From: Syntrophorhabdaceae bacterium
GTDB lineage: Bacteria > Desulfobacterota > Syntrophorhabdia > Syntrophorhabdales > Syntrophorhabdaceae
Assembly: GCA_036504895.1 (NCBI GenBank)
Contig: DASXUJ010000103.1
Span: 1 to 60,734, forward strand
Direction: 5' to 3'
DNA: 60,734 nt
The translations under genes and the position numbers were made by a program. Position 1 is the first letter of the stretch. Every line of letters starts with the position of its first letter. The notes under the pieces are model-generated. The model did not search any database. It saw nothing but the letters and a program-made list of their open reading frames with translations, and was not told where the DNA came from. This document shows positions 7,804 through 16,611 of the stretch, piece by piece.

Positions 7804-8576
7804 ACTTACTGGTCTTTACCAAAAGAGTTCCCGCAACCCAGGAAGAGGAAGTGCGCATCATCGATGACGGGAAGGGGATTGATCTTGCCAAAATCCCTTT
7901 CAAGGTGAATGATTGGGACAATTACTCGGTGGAGGAGGCGGTACGCATCGCGGAGAAGACTGAGGGCACGGTAACCGCCATCTCCATGGGGGACCGGGAA
8001 TCGGATGAGGTGCTGCGGAGAGCCATTGCCATGGGAGCCCACAACGGCTCTCTCCTTCAACTCACGGAACCGCTTCACGACCCTTCTCAGAGGGCTGCCA
8101 TTGCCTGTAATTTCATAAAGAAAGAAAATATCCCCTTTGATCTGATATTTACGGGCGTCCAGTCGGAAGACGACCAGTTCGCCGCCATGGGAGGGATCCT
8201 CGCGGCAAAGCTCGACCTCCCTTACGTTTCCATGGTGATTGGCATCGATGAGATCGAAAAAGAGTACGTCATCGTGCGAAGGGAGCTTGAAGGGGGGCTC
8301 CAGGAGAAGATAAGGGTCTCCCTTCCCGCAATACTTGCTATACAGAGCGGGATCAATGAACCCCGGTACGTATCGATCATGGGGGTGAGAAAAGCATCCA
8401 AGGTCGAGCGCAAGGTCTATGAGGCTGAAGTATATAATGACGCCCCCAGGCTTATCGAAGTGGAGAGATGGGTCTATCCGCCGAAAAAAGGAGGGGCCCG
8501 GATGCTCGCGGGAGAGCTCGATGCGGTATGCAAAGACCTTCTCGGGATCTTAAAAGAAAAGGGGGTATACCAATGA
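7800..8576 (+). CDS. etfB: Electron transfer flavoprotein beta subunit
   Basis: EtfB, 258 residues, the adenine-nucleotide-binding partner of EtfA. With EtfA it takes electrons from acyl-CoA dehydrogenases. Typical features are the N-terminal LVFTKRVPAT, NDWDNYSVEEAVRIAE, the GVQSEDDQFAAMGGILAAKL block and a C-terminal recognition-loop region. The start overlaps the preceding stop (ATGA) and has GGAGGGA upstream. It lies directly between the HdrCB fusion and etfA, which argues that EtfAB docks with that iron-sulfur protein. Whether this ETF bifurcates (second FAD) cannot be settled by eye. Confidence 0.95.
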   Translation: MNLLVFTKRVPATQEEEVRIIDDGKGIDLAKIPFKVNDWDNYSVEEAVRIAEKTEGTVTAISMGDRESDEVLRRAIAMGAHNGSLLQLTEPLHDPSQRAAIACNFIKKENIPFDLIFTGVQSEDDQFAAMGGILAAKLDLPYVSMVIGIDEIEKEYVIVRRELEGGLQEKIRVSLPAILAIQSGINEPRYVSIMGVRKASKVERKVYEAEVYNDAPRLIEVERWVYPPKKGGARMLAGELDAVCKDLLGILKEKGVYQ

Positions 8577-9502
8577 GCTACGCGCTGATCGTCGCCGAAG
8601 TGCGAAAAGGCATTTTCGAAGAGAGGAACCTCGACTCAGCGGGCTTTGCCTCCCTTCTCCAAAAAGAAACGGTGCTCCTTATCCCGGAAGGCCCCTATGA
8701 GATCCCCCCCATTACGGAGCGCGTGCTCAAAGTCCCGGTGGAAGAGGCAACTTTCCTGAACCCTCTTTTTATGTCCACCCTCATACAAAAAGTAACGGAA
8801 CTGAAGGGAAAGCCGGACGCGGTGATTTTCACCTCATCTTCCTCGGGCACGGAGCTTGCCTCGTATAGTGCAGGGAAACTCGGCCTCCCTCTTATCACCG
8901 ATTTATCTGCCTACGACAAAGAGCGGGCCGTCTTCTTCAAAAGCTATTATTCGGACAAGATCTTCGGAGAATTCAAAGTGAAAGGAGAAGGACAATTCAT
9001 AGCGACCGTGCGGAGCGGGAGCTTCAAGGAGTTCGCGGTCACGAAAATACCCGCCACGGAGGCCATGGAGGCTGTGGCCGCAGGAGGCGAGCGGACGTTC
9101 CTCGGTTATGTGGAAGAGGAGAAGGGCGAGATCGACATCACGAAGGCTGAATTCCTCCTTTCCGTGGGAAGGGGCATAGGAAGCAAGGACGAGATCGCCG
9201 ATTATGAAGAGCTCGCCGGGATTCTCAGGGCAGTGCTCTCCGGCTCGCGCCCTGTCATCGACAAGATGTGGCTTCCCAAGGTCCGGCAGGTGGGCACCTC
9301 GGGCAAGACGGTAAAGCCTAAGGTCTATCTCGCCATGGGCATAAGCGGGGCGTTTCAGCACATCGCGGGGATGAAAGATTCGGAGTGCATCATCGCGGTC
9401 AATAAAGATCCGGAAGCGCCAATTTTTCAATATGCCCATTTCGGTATTGTGAGCGATGTGCATAAGGTGAGGGATAAACTTAAGGATATCGTCAGGGGAT
9501 AA
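8573..9502 (+). CDS. etfA: Electron transfer flavoprotein alpha subunit
   Basis: EtfA, 309 residues, carrying the FAD domain in its C-terminal third. SRPVIDKMW, VGTSGKTVKPKVYLAMGISGAFQHIAGM and NKDPEAPIFQYAHFGIVSD are textbook EtfA segments. The ATG overlaps the etfB stop by four bases and follows GGGGGTATACCA. The stop TAA overlaps the next ATG by one base, so the Hdr-like flavoprotein that follows is probably translated in step. No ETF:quinone oxidoreductase or FixC/FixX is encoded nearby, so the outlet for electrons is likely the Hdr proteins. Confidence 0.95.
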   Translation: MSYALIVAEVRKGIFEERNLDSAGFASLLQKETVLLIPEGPYEIPPITERVLKVPVEEATFLNPLFMSTLIQKVTELKGKPDAVIFTSSSSGTELASYSAGKLGLPLITDLSAYDKERAVFFKSYYSDKIFGEFKVKGEGQFIATVRSGSFKEFAVTKIPATEAMEAVAAGGERTFLGYVEEEKGEIDITKAEFLLSVGRGIGSKDEIADYEELAGILRAVLSGSRPVIDKMWLPKVRQVGTSGKTVKPKVYLAMGISGAFQHIAGMKDSECIIAVNKDPEAPIFQYAHFGIVSDVHKVRDKLKDIVRG

Positions 9503-12204
9503 TGAACGACGAGAAGAGGGTCCTTGTAGTCGGTGGGGGTATAGGCGGGATCACCGCCGCCCTGGAGCTCGCCTCGTGCGGGGTGAGGGTCACCATGCTC
9601 GAAGAGGGGCCATCCATAGGGGGGAGGATGATTCAGCTCGATAAAACTTTCCCCACCCTCGACTGCTCTACCTGTACCCTGTCGCCCAAAATGGTGGAAG
9701 TGGCCCTTCAGAAGAGGATCGAGCTTCTCTCGTGGGCCATGCCCCGGGCCGTAAAAAAGGAGGAAAAAGGCTTTCTCGTGACCATTCATAAGAAGGCCCG
9801 GTTTGTAGACACGACGAAATGCAATGCCTGCGGGAGCTGCTCCGTCTTCTGTCCCGTGGTCATGAAGAGTGAATTCAACATGGGGACGGGCTCGAGAAAA
9901 GCGGTCTACATTCCCTTTCCCCAGGCCATACCTAATAAGGCCTCCATCGATAAGCGCGAAGACCGGCCCTGCAAAGCTGCCTGCGTCGACGCATGCCCGG
10001 TTCATACGAACGTGCTCGGATACGTGAAGCATATCCGGGAGGGGAGGTTCAATGATGCCTATCTCCTCATCAGGGAAACCAACCCCTTTCCCTCCGCATG
10101 CGGGAGGGTATGCTACGCACCCTGCGAAAAGGCCTGCAACAGGGGTCAGCTCGATCACCCCGTGGCAATCCGGGACCTCAAGCGCTTTGCCGTCGACCAG
10201 TTCGATCCCGCGAACCTTACAATCCCGCAGGTGCAGCGGACGGAGAAAAAGATTGCCGTCGTAGGCGCCGGCCCCGCCGGGCTCGCCTGTGCCCACGATC
10301 TTGCCCTCAATGGCCACGATGTAACGGTCTATGAAGCCCTTCCCGAACCGGGGGGCATGATGCGCTATGCCATACCGGAATACAGGCTGCCCAGGAAGGA
10401 GCTCGACCGGGAGATAGATTATATCGAGCGACTGGGTGTCACGATCGCGTGCGGCGTGCGGATAGGAGAAGAGATTACCCTTGCCGGCCTCAGGGAGAGA
10501 TTCGATGCGGTCTTTATCGCCGCGGGTGCGCCGGTGGGTCTCCTCCCCGGGATAGAAGGGGAAAACCTGCTAGGCGTCATAGACGGCCTCCGCTTTCTCA
10601 GGTCCGCCCGCAGCTCCGAGGTTCTCGCCCCGGGCAAAGTAACCGCCGTTATAGGCGGCGGCAATACGGCGGTAGACTGCGGGAGGACCGCAAAACGTCT
10701 GGGAAGTGAATCAGTTATCGTTATATACCGGAGGACCAGGGATGAAATGCCCGCCGCGGAAGAAGAGATAGAGGCCATGCTGCACGAAGGCATCGCCATA
10801 GAGTTTCTCGCTGCTCCAGTGCGTTTCCGTAAAGAGGGCAACAGGCTCGCCATAGAATGCATTCGCATGAAACTGGGCGACCCCGACCAGAGCGGCAGGA
10901 GGCGTCCCCAGCCTATGGAAGGATCGGAATTTACCCTTTCTGTGGATGCGGTCATCACCGCCCTCGGTCAGGCCGTGGAGACCTCTTTTGCTTCGGGATT
11001 GGCACGCAGCAGGAGCGGGACCATCATCGCGGACCCAACGGGTGCCACAAGCCTGGAAGACGTCTTTGCCGGAGGCGACGTGACCACGGGACCGGCCTAC
11101 GTGGTGGACGCCATCGCCGCAGGCAAAAAGGCCGCGCGCTCTATAGGGAAGTTTCTTAAGGGCGAAGAGATTATTTCTGAGCCGGAACCGGAACCTCAGG
11201 CGCTCCCAGACGACGAGCTTTCCGCTCTGTCGCAAAGATTCGCGAGGGAGGAGAGGCTCGCTATGCCGGAGCTTCCCGTGCCGGAAAGGACTGCGGGATT
11301 TGCTGAAGTTACCCTAGGGTTCAGCCCGGGGGAAGCGATTTCTGAAGCTTCCCGTTGTCTCGCGGGCGCGATCGATGGGTGCATCGAATGCGGGGAATGC
11401 GCGAAGCGCTGCGATGTTCACGCAATCGATTATGCCATGAAAGATGAGGTCGTGGAGCAATATTTCGACAGCATCGTCCTTGCCCCCGGCTTCGACCTTT
11501 ACGATCCGACGGAAAAGGGAGAATATGGCTATGGAACATTGCCCGGAGTGGTGACGGGCATAGAGTTCGAGCGCATCTGCTCCGTCACGGGCCCTACTGG
11601 GGGCGACATCCTCATCCAGGGAAAGACCCCCAAACGTTTCTTTTTCATCCAATGCGTCGGCTCCAGAGACCGTCAGAGCGGCGCCCGTTTTTGCTCCAGG
11701 GTCTGCTGCATGTATACGGCAAAACATGCGAGCATCGTGAAGGACAGGATTCCCGACGCGGAGGTGTACGTTTCTTACATCGATGTGAGGGCTTACGGCA
11801 AAAACTATGAGGAATTTTACAAGAGCACCCAGGAGAGCGGCGCCTCCTATATAAGGGGCATTCCGGGAGAGATCTCGAAAACCGCGGAGGGGCTCCTCGT
11901 CAGGGTAGAGGATATGCTGAGCGGGGAGCTTCGGGAGATAGAGGTGGACGTCGTGGTGCTGGCCACCGGCGTGAGGCCCCGCAAAGAGACTGAGAAGCTC
12001 CTCGACATTATGTCCGTGGAAAAGGATGAATACGGATTCGTCAAAGTAACATCGATCCATCCTTCCCGGACGAACGTGAAAGGCATATTCGCCTGCGGCA
12101 TGGCCTCGGGTCCGAAAGACGTTCCCGATACCGTGGCCTCCGGCGGTGAAGCAGCGGCACGATGCATGGAGTATATCCACGAGGAGAGGGTCTTTGGAAA
12201 CTGA
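9502..12204 (+). CDS. HdrA with inserted GltD-like NAD(P)H domain
   Basis: A 900-residue fusion. Residues 1-120 are the N-terminal HdrA flavin domain (VVGGGIGGITAALELA; LDCSTC; a CNACGSCSVFCP cluster at C107-117). Residues about 150-555 are a complete glutamate-synthase-small-subunit/NfnB-like module: the cysteine block C157/161/165 and C200/204/208/212, FAD motif VVGAGPAGLACA and second dinucleotide motif VIGGGNTAVDC. After a Pro/Glu linker, HdrA resumes with a CIECGECAKRC cluster (C627-637) and the HdrA signature CVGSRDRQSG...CSRVCC. HdrA is the flavin-bifurcating subunit of Hdr complexes, and GltD modules take electrons from NAD(P)H. The fusion suggests HdrA-type electron splitting coupled to NAD(P)H. 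It starts one base inside the etfA stop. Confidence 0.9.
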   Translation: MNDEKRVLVVGGGIGGITAALELASCGVRVTMLEEGPSIGGRMIQLDKTFPTLDCSTCTLSPKMVEVALQKRIELLSWAMPRAVKKEEKGFLVTIHKKARFVDTTKCNACGSCSVFCPVVMKSEFNMGTGSRKAVYIPFPQAIPNKASIDKREDRPCKAACVDACPVHTNVLGYVKHIREGRFNDAYLLIRETNPFPSACGRVCYAPCEKACNRGQLDHPVAIRDLKRFAVDQFDPANLTIPQVQRTEKKIAVVGAGPAGLACAHDLALNGHDVTVYEALPEPGGMMRYAIPEYRLPRKELDREIDYIERLGVTIACGVRIGEEITLAGLRERFDAVFIAAGAPVGLLPGIEGENLLGVIDGLRFLRSARSSEVLAPGKVTAVIGGGNTAVDCGRTAKRLGSESVIVIYRRTRDEMPAAEEEIEAMLHEGIAIEFLAAPVRFRKEGNRLAIECIRMKLGDPDQSGRRRPQPMEGSEFTLSVDAVITALGQAVETSFASGLARSRSGTIIADPTGATSLEDVFAGGDVTTGPAYVVDAIAAGKKAARSIGKFLKGEEIISEPEPEPQALPDDELSALSQRFAREERLAMPELPVPERTAGFAEVTLGFSPGEAISEASRCLAGAIDGCIECGECAKRCDVHAIDYAMKDEVVEQYFDSIVLAPGFDLYDPTEKGEYGYGTLPGVVTGIEFERICSVTGPTGGDILIQGKTPKRFFFIQCVGSRDRQSGARFCSRVCCMYTAKHASIVKDRIPDAEVYVSYIDVRAYGKNYEEFYKSTQESGASYIRGIPGEISKTAEGLLVRVEDMLSGELREIEVDVVVLATGVRPRKETEKLLDIMSVEKDEYGFVKVTSIHPSRTNVKGIFACGMASGPKDVPDTVASGGEAAARCMEYIHEERVFGN

Positions 12205-12219
12205 AGGAGAAGAACGCAG

Positions 12220-13908
12220 GTGAGGACGGGGATTTTCATCTGCCACTGCGGGCATAATATCAAACATACGGTAGATGTGAAGAAAGTGAGCCGCTTCTTC
12301 AAGGACTTTCCGACCGTGGTCGTCTCCGAGGATTATCCCTTCGTCTGCTCCGAGCCGGGACAGGACATGATCGAAGAAGCCATAAAGAAACATGGCCTCG
12401 ACCGCGTGCTCATCGCATCGTGCACCCCGTCTCTCCATGGCGAGCTATTCAAAGATCTACTCAAAAAATCGAATCTCAACCCCTTTCTTCTCCGCAGGGT
12501 GGGCATACGGGAGCACTGCTCGTGGGTGGGAGATGATCCCGGACCCAATACGGAAAAGGCAATAAAGCTCATCAAGGCAGGACTCTACGCCTCCGCCCAT
12601 TACGTGCCTCTGGAAGAGAAAAAGGTCGACGTAGTCAAATCTGCGCTCATCATCGGGGGAGGCGTCTCGGGCCTCAGTGCGGCCCTGTTTCTATCGAGGA
12701 TGGGCATGAAAGTGTACCTCGTGGAAAAGGCAGATCACCTCGGGGGGCACGTGGGGGCGCTTAAGAATATCTGGCCTGCGAGGGAGGATGGGAAATCGGC
12801 GGTGATCGATCCGATGGTAAGTGAGCTCGGGATAATGGAAAATGTGGAGATCTTCACGTCTACCACCCTGAGCGCCTTCGAAGGCTTTTTCGGTAATTAT
12901 CAGGCAACCCTGAATACCCCCGGGGGAGTCAAAACAGTTGTGGCGGGAGGGGTCATCGTGGCGGTCGGTTTTTCACCTTTCGACCCCCGGTTGAAGCCGG
13001 AGCTGAACTACGGCAGGGACGACAGGATCATGACCACCCTCGAATTCGAGGAAAGGAAGGAGGGGCTGTCCAAAGACCCGCGGGTCGCCATACTCCACTG
13101 CGTGGGCTCGAGGGACGAGCAGGTCAATAAGCCCTATTGCTCCCGGGTATGCTGCATCAATGCATTGCGGGCGGCTAATGCCATAAAAGTCAGGCACCCG
13201 GACGCGTATGTGGAGTCCTTTTACATGGATATGCGCGCCCATCCCAAAGGCGGGGAGGAGTTTTTCGAAGAGACCCAGGAACTGGGGGTGCTCTTTACGA
13301 GATCCAATATCGGTGAGATCATTCCCTCGTCCGGGGGACTGCTTTTGAGAGGAGAGGATACCCTTTTGGGGGAGACTTTCGAACGGGAATTCGACTATGC
13401 CGTACTCTCTACAGGCATGTCGTCCCCGGAGGACAGTAAGCTCATCTCATCCCTCCTCAAGGTAACTCTCGACAAGGACAAGTTTTTCCTCGAGGCCCAC
13501 ATAAAACTGAGGCCCTTCGACACGGCGGTAAAAGGCATCTTTATCGCGGGCACATGCTCGGGCCCCAAGGACATGGAGGAATCGATCAATCACGGCAGGG
13601 CATCGGCGCTCAAGCTATTCGGATTTCTGAACCTGGGATACGCCTTTGTCGATCCGTTCATATCGTGGGTCGATCCCAAAAGATGCAGCGGCTGCCGGAT
13701 GTGCGAGCAAGCCTGTGTGGCCAAAGCAATAAAATATGATGAACAAAAAAGGATCGCCCACGTGGAAGAAGCGGCCTGCATGGGCTGCGGCCTCTGCAAC
13801 GCCACCTGTCCCTCTTCATCGATCAGTCTGAAGGGGCATATGGACAGTGCGATAGATGACGAAATAGGAGCAATGATTGAGGGGCAGTCGCTAGTAGCTA
13901 GTCTCTAG
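12220..13908 (+). CDS. hdrA: HdrA-like flavoprotein (second copy)
   Basis: HdrA-like protein of 562 residues with a GTG start and GGAG 11 bases upstream. The N-terminal HdrA domain (IFICHCGHNI; CTPSLHGELF) is followed by the FAD motif IGGGVSGLSAALFLSRMG, the HdrA signature HCVGSRDEQ...CSRVCC and two C-terminal [4Fe-4S] motifs (CSGCRMCEQAC; CMGCGLCNATCP). It lacks the LDCSAC-type cysteines that usually follow the FAD site, so its central cluster may be missing. The final eight residues (GQSLVASL) and the stop codon are supplied by a repeat that runs into the intergenic space. It probably works with MvhD and the other Hdr proteins encoded next to it. Confidence 0.88.
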   Translation: MRTGIFICHCGHNIKHTVDVKKVSRFFKDFPTVVVSEDYPFVCSEPGQDMIEEAIKKHGLDRVLIASCTPSLHGELFKDLLKKSNLNPFLLRRVGIREHCSWVGDDPGPNTEKAIKLIKAGLYASAHYVPLEEKKVDVVKSALIIGGGVSGLSAALFLSRMGMKVYLVEKADHLGGHVGALKNIWPAREDGKSAVIDPMVSELGIMENVEIFTSTTLSAFEGFFGNYQATLNTPGGVKTVVAGGVIVAVGFSPFDPRLKPELNYGRDDRIMTTLEFEERKEGLSKDPRVAILHCVGSRDEQVNKPYCSRVCCINALRAANAIKVRHPDAYVESFYMDMRAHPKGGEEFFEETQELGVLFTRSNIGEIIPSSGGLLLRGEDTLLGETFEREFDYAVLSTGMSSPEDSKLISSLLKVTLDKDKFFLEAHIKLRPFDTAVKGIFIAGTCSGPKDMEESINHGRASALKLFGFLNLGYAFVDPFISWVDPKRCSGCRMCEQACVAKAIKYDEQKRIAHVEEAACMGCGLCNATCPSSSISLKGHMDSAIDDEIGAMIEGQSLVASL

Positions 13909-14055
13909 TAGCTAGTTAGAAAGGCAGTCGTTAGTCGTTAGTATATAGTTGTTAGTAGAGAGGCAGTCGATAGTCGTTGGTATATAGTCGTTGGTAGAAA
14001 AAAGCACGGGCGAGAGTATAGGTTTTAACTGACGACTAACGACTATACCAACGAC
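13885..14055. repeat. TAGTCGTTAGT-type degenerate repeat with inverted copy
   Basis: From 13885 to about 13997 the sequence is built from variants of CAGTCG/TAGTCGTT/GTAGCTAGT in one orientation. At 14028-14055 a reverse-complement copy occurs; TATACCAACGAC at 14044-14055 pairs perfectly with 13973-13984, so the unit can fold into a long hairpin. It spans the end of the preceding HdrA gene and the space before mvhD. The composition is unlike the surrounding coding DNA and suggests a dispersed intergenic repeat family. Confidence 0.8.
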
Positions 14056-14075
14056 CGGTTCTTCAAGGAGGCATA

Positions 14076-14483
14076 ATGACGGAAGAGAAAGAGAAGAATC
14101 CTGAGATCGTGGGTTTTGCCTGCTCTTTTTGCACTTTTAAGGCTTCGGAGATGGCGGGGAGCCTTCGTATGAAGTATCCCGATGGAATAAAGCTCATCCA
14201 GGTGCCCTGTTCGAGCAGGGTCGATCCTGCTTTTGTGATCAAGGCCATATTGGACGGCGCGGATGGCGCCTTTGTGGCGGGTTGTCATCCGGGCGACTGC
14301 CATTTTATTAAAGGGAACTACTTTACACGGAGGAAAATAGCCGCCCTGAAAGAGATGTTCGATGCTTTCTCTATGAAAGATAAGCTCCGCCTCTTCTGGG
14401 TAAGCGCCGCGGAAGCGAGGCGATTCGTAGAAAAGGTAACTGCCATGTATGGGGACATAAAGGAAAAGAAAAATGCTGGGTAA
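14076..14483 (+). CDS. mvhD: MvhD-like [2Fe-2S] electron-transfer subunit
   Basis: Small 135-residue protein of the MvhD/FlxD group, which links an electron-donating partner (hydrogenase, formate dehydrogenase or NADH module) to HdrA. It shows VGFACSFCTFKASE at the N-terminus, VPCSSRVDP in the middle and GCHPGDCHFIKGNY, the family cysteine set for a [2Fe-2S] cluster. The start has an AAGGAGG site. The last 11 bases overlap the next gene, so the MvhD and FdhB-like subunits are probably made together. Its presence is the best sign that this cluster encodes an HdrA-type complex with an additional redox partner. Confidence 0.9.
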   Translation: MTEEKEKNPEIVGFACSFCTFKASEMAGSLRMKYPDGIKLIQVPCSSRVDPAFVIKAILDGADGAFVAGCHPGDCHFIKGNYFTRRKIAALKEMFDAFSMKDKLRLFWVSAAEARRFVEKVTAMYGDIKEKKNAG

Positions 14484-15426
14484 AATGATCGGCAAGGTCG
14501 CCCTGGAACGGACCCTCGGCAAATTCCTGGAGGATGACTCCCATCTGGTCCTGGGATTCGAAGAGAAGGGGAAGGAAGTGGGCCATCGGATCTTCAAGAA
14601 TGATCTCAAGGGCTTCACTCTTGTAAACCCATTCTTCTCCGCAAACGGCGCACTCTACCTGCGCCGCCTCTTCTCCAAGGGGGCGGAGATTATCCTCATG
14701 CTGAGGCCTTGTGAAATCCGGGCATACCATGAACTGGTCAAGCTGAACCAGATCGAAGCGGAAAAGATCGTCGCCGTCTCCATCGACTGTGCGGGCGCCT
14801 CCTCTTTAAAAGATCCTGGAAAGCCCCGTACCGCGTGCCAATCATGCAGGGAAAAACGGGGAGTTATCGGCGACGCAGGCATAAGGTTCGATGCAAAAGG
14901 CGTTCCCTGGCTTCTCCCGTACACCGAAAAGGGTGAGGAGTTTACAAGGCTCATAGAGGGGGAAGCCGAAGAGATACCACCCTTTCCCGACAAGGAAGAG
15001 AGGGGGACGGAGAAGTTCTCCACCAATATGGAAGCCTTCTCCGAAGAATTGGCCCATTGCATCATGTGCCGGAACTGTAAGGCTATGTGTCCCGTCTGCT
15101 ACTGCATCGACTGCGTCTTCAACGGCGACGAGTACCTGCCGAAAGGGGACGCGCTCCTGAACAAGGTGTTCAGGTCCGGCTCCCTTGAGATGCCCCAGGG
15201 CAAAGAGCTTTTTCACATGATCCGGATGTTCCATGTGTCCCAGGTATGCGTAGGCTGCGGCGCCTGCGAGGAGGCATGTCCCCAGGGTATCCCCCTCACG
15301 AAATATTTCAAAGGCGTTTCCGAAAGGCTCCAGTCCATGTTCTCTTACATGTCGGGGAGAAGCCTCGAAGAGGAGATTCCCTATCTCTCGTTTCAAGAGG
15401 ATGAATTAAAAGATGCGGAAGATTGA
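14473..15426 (+). CDS. FdhB/FrhB-like iron-sulfur flavoprotein subunit
   Basis: A 317-residue protein whose middle (LRPCEIRAYHELVKLNQ; VAVSIDCAGA) matches the beta subunits of F420-hydrogenase/formate dehydrogenase-type enzymes. In HdrA-MvhD systems such proteins form the entry point for a hydride or electron donor. It has an unusual cysteine cluster, CIMCRNCKAMCPVCYCIDC, then CVGCGACEEACPQ, enough for two [4Fe-4S] clusters plus extra thiols. ACQSC near residue 117 adds two more. The start overlaps the mvhD end by 11 bases. The donor could be NAD(P)H, F420 or a partner protein; the sequence does not decide. Confidence 0.82.
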   Translation: MLGKMIGKVALERTLGKFLEDDSHLVLGFEEKGKEVGHRIFKNDLKGFTLVNPFFSANGALYLRRLFSKGAEIILMLRPCEIRAYHELVKLNQIEAEKIVAVSIDCAGASSLKDPGKPRTACQSCREKRGVIGDAGIRFDAKGVPWLLPYTEKGEEFTRLIEGEAEEIPPFPDKEERGTEKFSTNMEAFSEELAHCIMCRNCKAMCPVCYCIDCVFNGDEYLPKGDALLNKVFRSGSLEMPQGKELFHMIRMFHVSQVCVGCGACEEACPQGIPLTKYFKGVSERLQSMFSYMSGRSLEEEIPYLSFQEDELKDAED

Positions 15427-15463
15427 CACATACAGGGAACCCATTCCCTTAAGGCGGGTTTAA

Positions 15464-15943
15464 ATGCAGATCGATGCGATCATAGGACTCGCGGGGCATA
15501 AGAAAGAAGATCTCTCGGTTTGCATGGGATGCAGGATCTGCGCCTCCGTCTGCACGGTGAACGACCTGGGCAAAGATCCCCATAATGCCGACATCATGGT
15601 GAACCCCCAGGAGCTTCTCGTCCGCCTCTTTCTCGGTGAGGAAATATCGGCGGATAATCCCCTTGTGCGTTACTGTACGAGCTGCTACCGGTGCACCGAT
15701 GCCTGTCCGTGGAAGATCAGGATACCCGAGATAGTCCGGGGTTTGCGGGAGTCCCTGGAGATCGCATCTCCCTTCGAAAAAGCCTTCAAAGGATCGGTGA
15801 GAATCTGGGGCAGGGTGTACGAGCCTTACGTTTTCTTGATGTCCGTGCCTTTTCTCTTCAAGGAAGGATATATCAAGCATATGATGAAATGGACGGGGTA
15901 CATGAGCATCCATCTGCCCCATAAAGTGAAAGGCGGGTCATGA
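15464..15943 (+). CDS. hdrC: HdrC-like ferredoxin subunit
   Basis: A 159-residue HdrC homologue with two [4Fe-4S] motifs, CMGCRICASVC and CTSCYRCTDACP, separated by a helical stretch, as in the heterodisulfide reductase C subunit. HdrC carries electrons from HdrA to HdrB. The C-terminal third is aromatic-rich but shows no clear membrane span. The stop overlaps the hdrB start, so HdrC and HdrB are likely made in equal amounts. Confidence 0.9.
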   Translation: MQIDAIIGLAGHKKEDLSVCMGCRICASVCTVNDLGKDPHNADIMVNPQELLVRLFLGEEISADNPLVRYCTSCYRCTDACPWKIRIPEIVRGLRESLEIASPFEKAFKGSVRIWGRVYEPYVFLMSVPFLFKEGYIKHMMKWTGYMSIHLPHKVKGGS

Positions 15944-16611
15944 TGGAATACGGATACTATCCCGGCTGTTCTTTGACGGGCTCTGCCCGTAAGCTCGACA
16001 AAGGGGTGAAGCAAGTCCTGAAGCACCTCGGCCATACTTTGAGGGAGATACCCGATTGGAACTGCTGCGGCGCACTGGAATATGGGGATCGAAGCGAGCT
16101 CGTCTCTTTTTCGAAACAAAACCTTACGAAAGCCGGGGCCATGAAAGAGATTGTCGCCCCCTGTCCTGCATGCTACAAAAATCTCAAAGAGGCGGACGGG
16201 GAAGGGGCTTTCACCATCCTGAACCCTCTCGAGCTCCTAGATAAAGTGGATATAAAGGCTTCCAGAGACTTGAAGGGCATGGTCTTTACCCCTTATTACG
16301 GCTGTGTGCTCCTGAGGCCTGAGGGGACGGCGATCAAAAACAGGAACATTATGGAGGAGTTGATCACCTCCTTCGGGGGAGAAGTTGGTGGGGAGAAGAT
16401 AAAGGATCGCTGCTGCGGAGGGAACCAGTTTTTTGCGAATAAATGGGCGACCGCAAGGCTCTCCACCCTGATTCTCGATCAGTCGAAGGGAACGGTCGTG
16501 GTCTTCTGTCCCCTTTGCCATATGGCGCTCCACACTTTCTCGAAAGAGAAGAAGGTAATCTATCTTACGGACCTGATACTTTACGTCATGGGAGAGCAAA
16601 AGACGCTATGA
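15940..16611 (+). CDS. hdrB: HdrB-like CCG-domain subunit
   Basis: HdrB homologue of 223 residues, shorter than the roughly 290 of methanogen HdrB. Both CCG blocks are complete: YYPGCS, NCCGALEY and CPACY, then YYGCVLLRP, RCCGGNQFF and CPLCHM. In methanogens these bind two non-cubane [4Fe-4S] clusters that cleave a heterodisulfide. In bacteria the substrate is unknown and may be another disulfide or a protein. Two adjacent ATG codons (15940 and 15943) could both serve. It overlaps hdrC upstream and the third hdrA downstream. Confidence 0.9.
   Translation: MMEYGYYPGCSLTGSARKLDKGVKQVLKHLGHTLREIPDWNCCGALEYGDRSELVSFSKQNLTKAGAMKEIVAPCPACYKNLKEADGEGAFTILNPLELLDKVDIKASRDLKGMVFTPYYGCVLLRPEGTAIKNRNIMEELITSFGGEVGGEKIKDRCCGGNQFFANKWATARLSTLILDQSKGTVVVFCPLCHMALHTFSKEKKVIYLTDLILYVMGEQKTL

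Noticed and set aside
6709-9502. FixABCX-type bifurcating ETF system
   Set aside because: No FixC-type quinone oxidoreductase or FixX ferredoxin accompanies etfBA; the neighbours are Hdr-type proteins.
11314-12438. 374-codon reverse-strand frame across the HdrA-GltD and HdrA junction
   Set aside because: It crosses two well-supported forward genes and has no recognisable features.
13885-14055. CRISPR array
   Set aside because: The units are short, degenerate and not separated by unique spacers; no cas gene is nearby.
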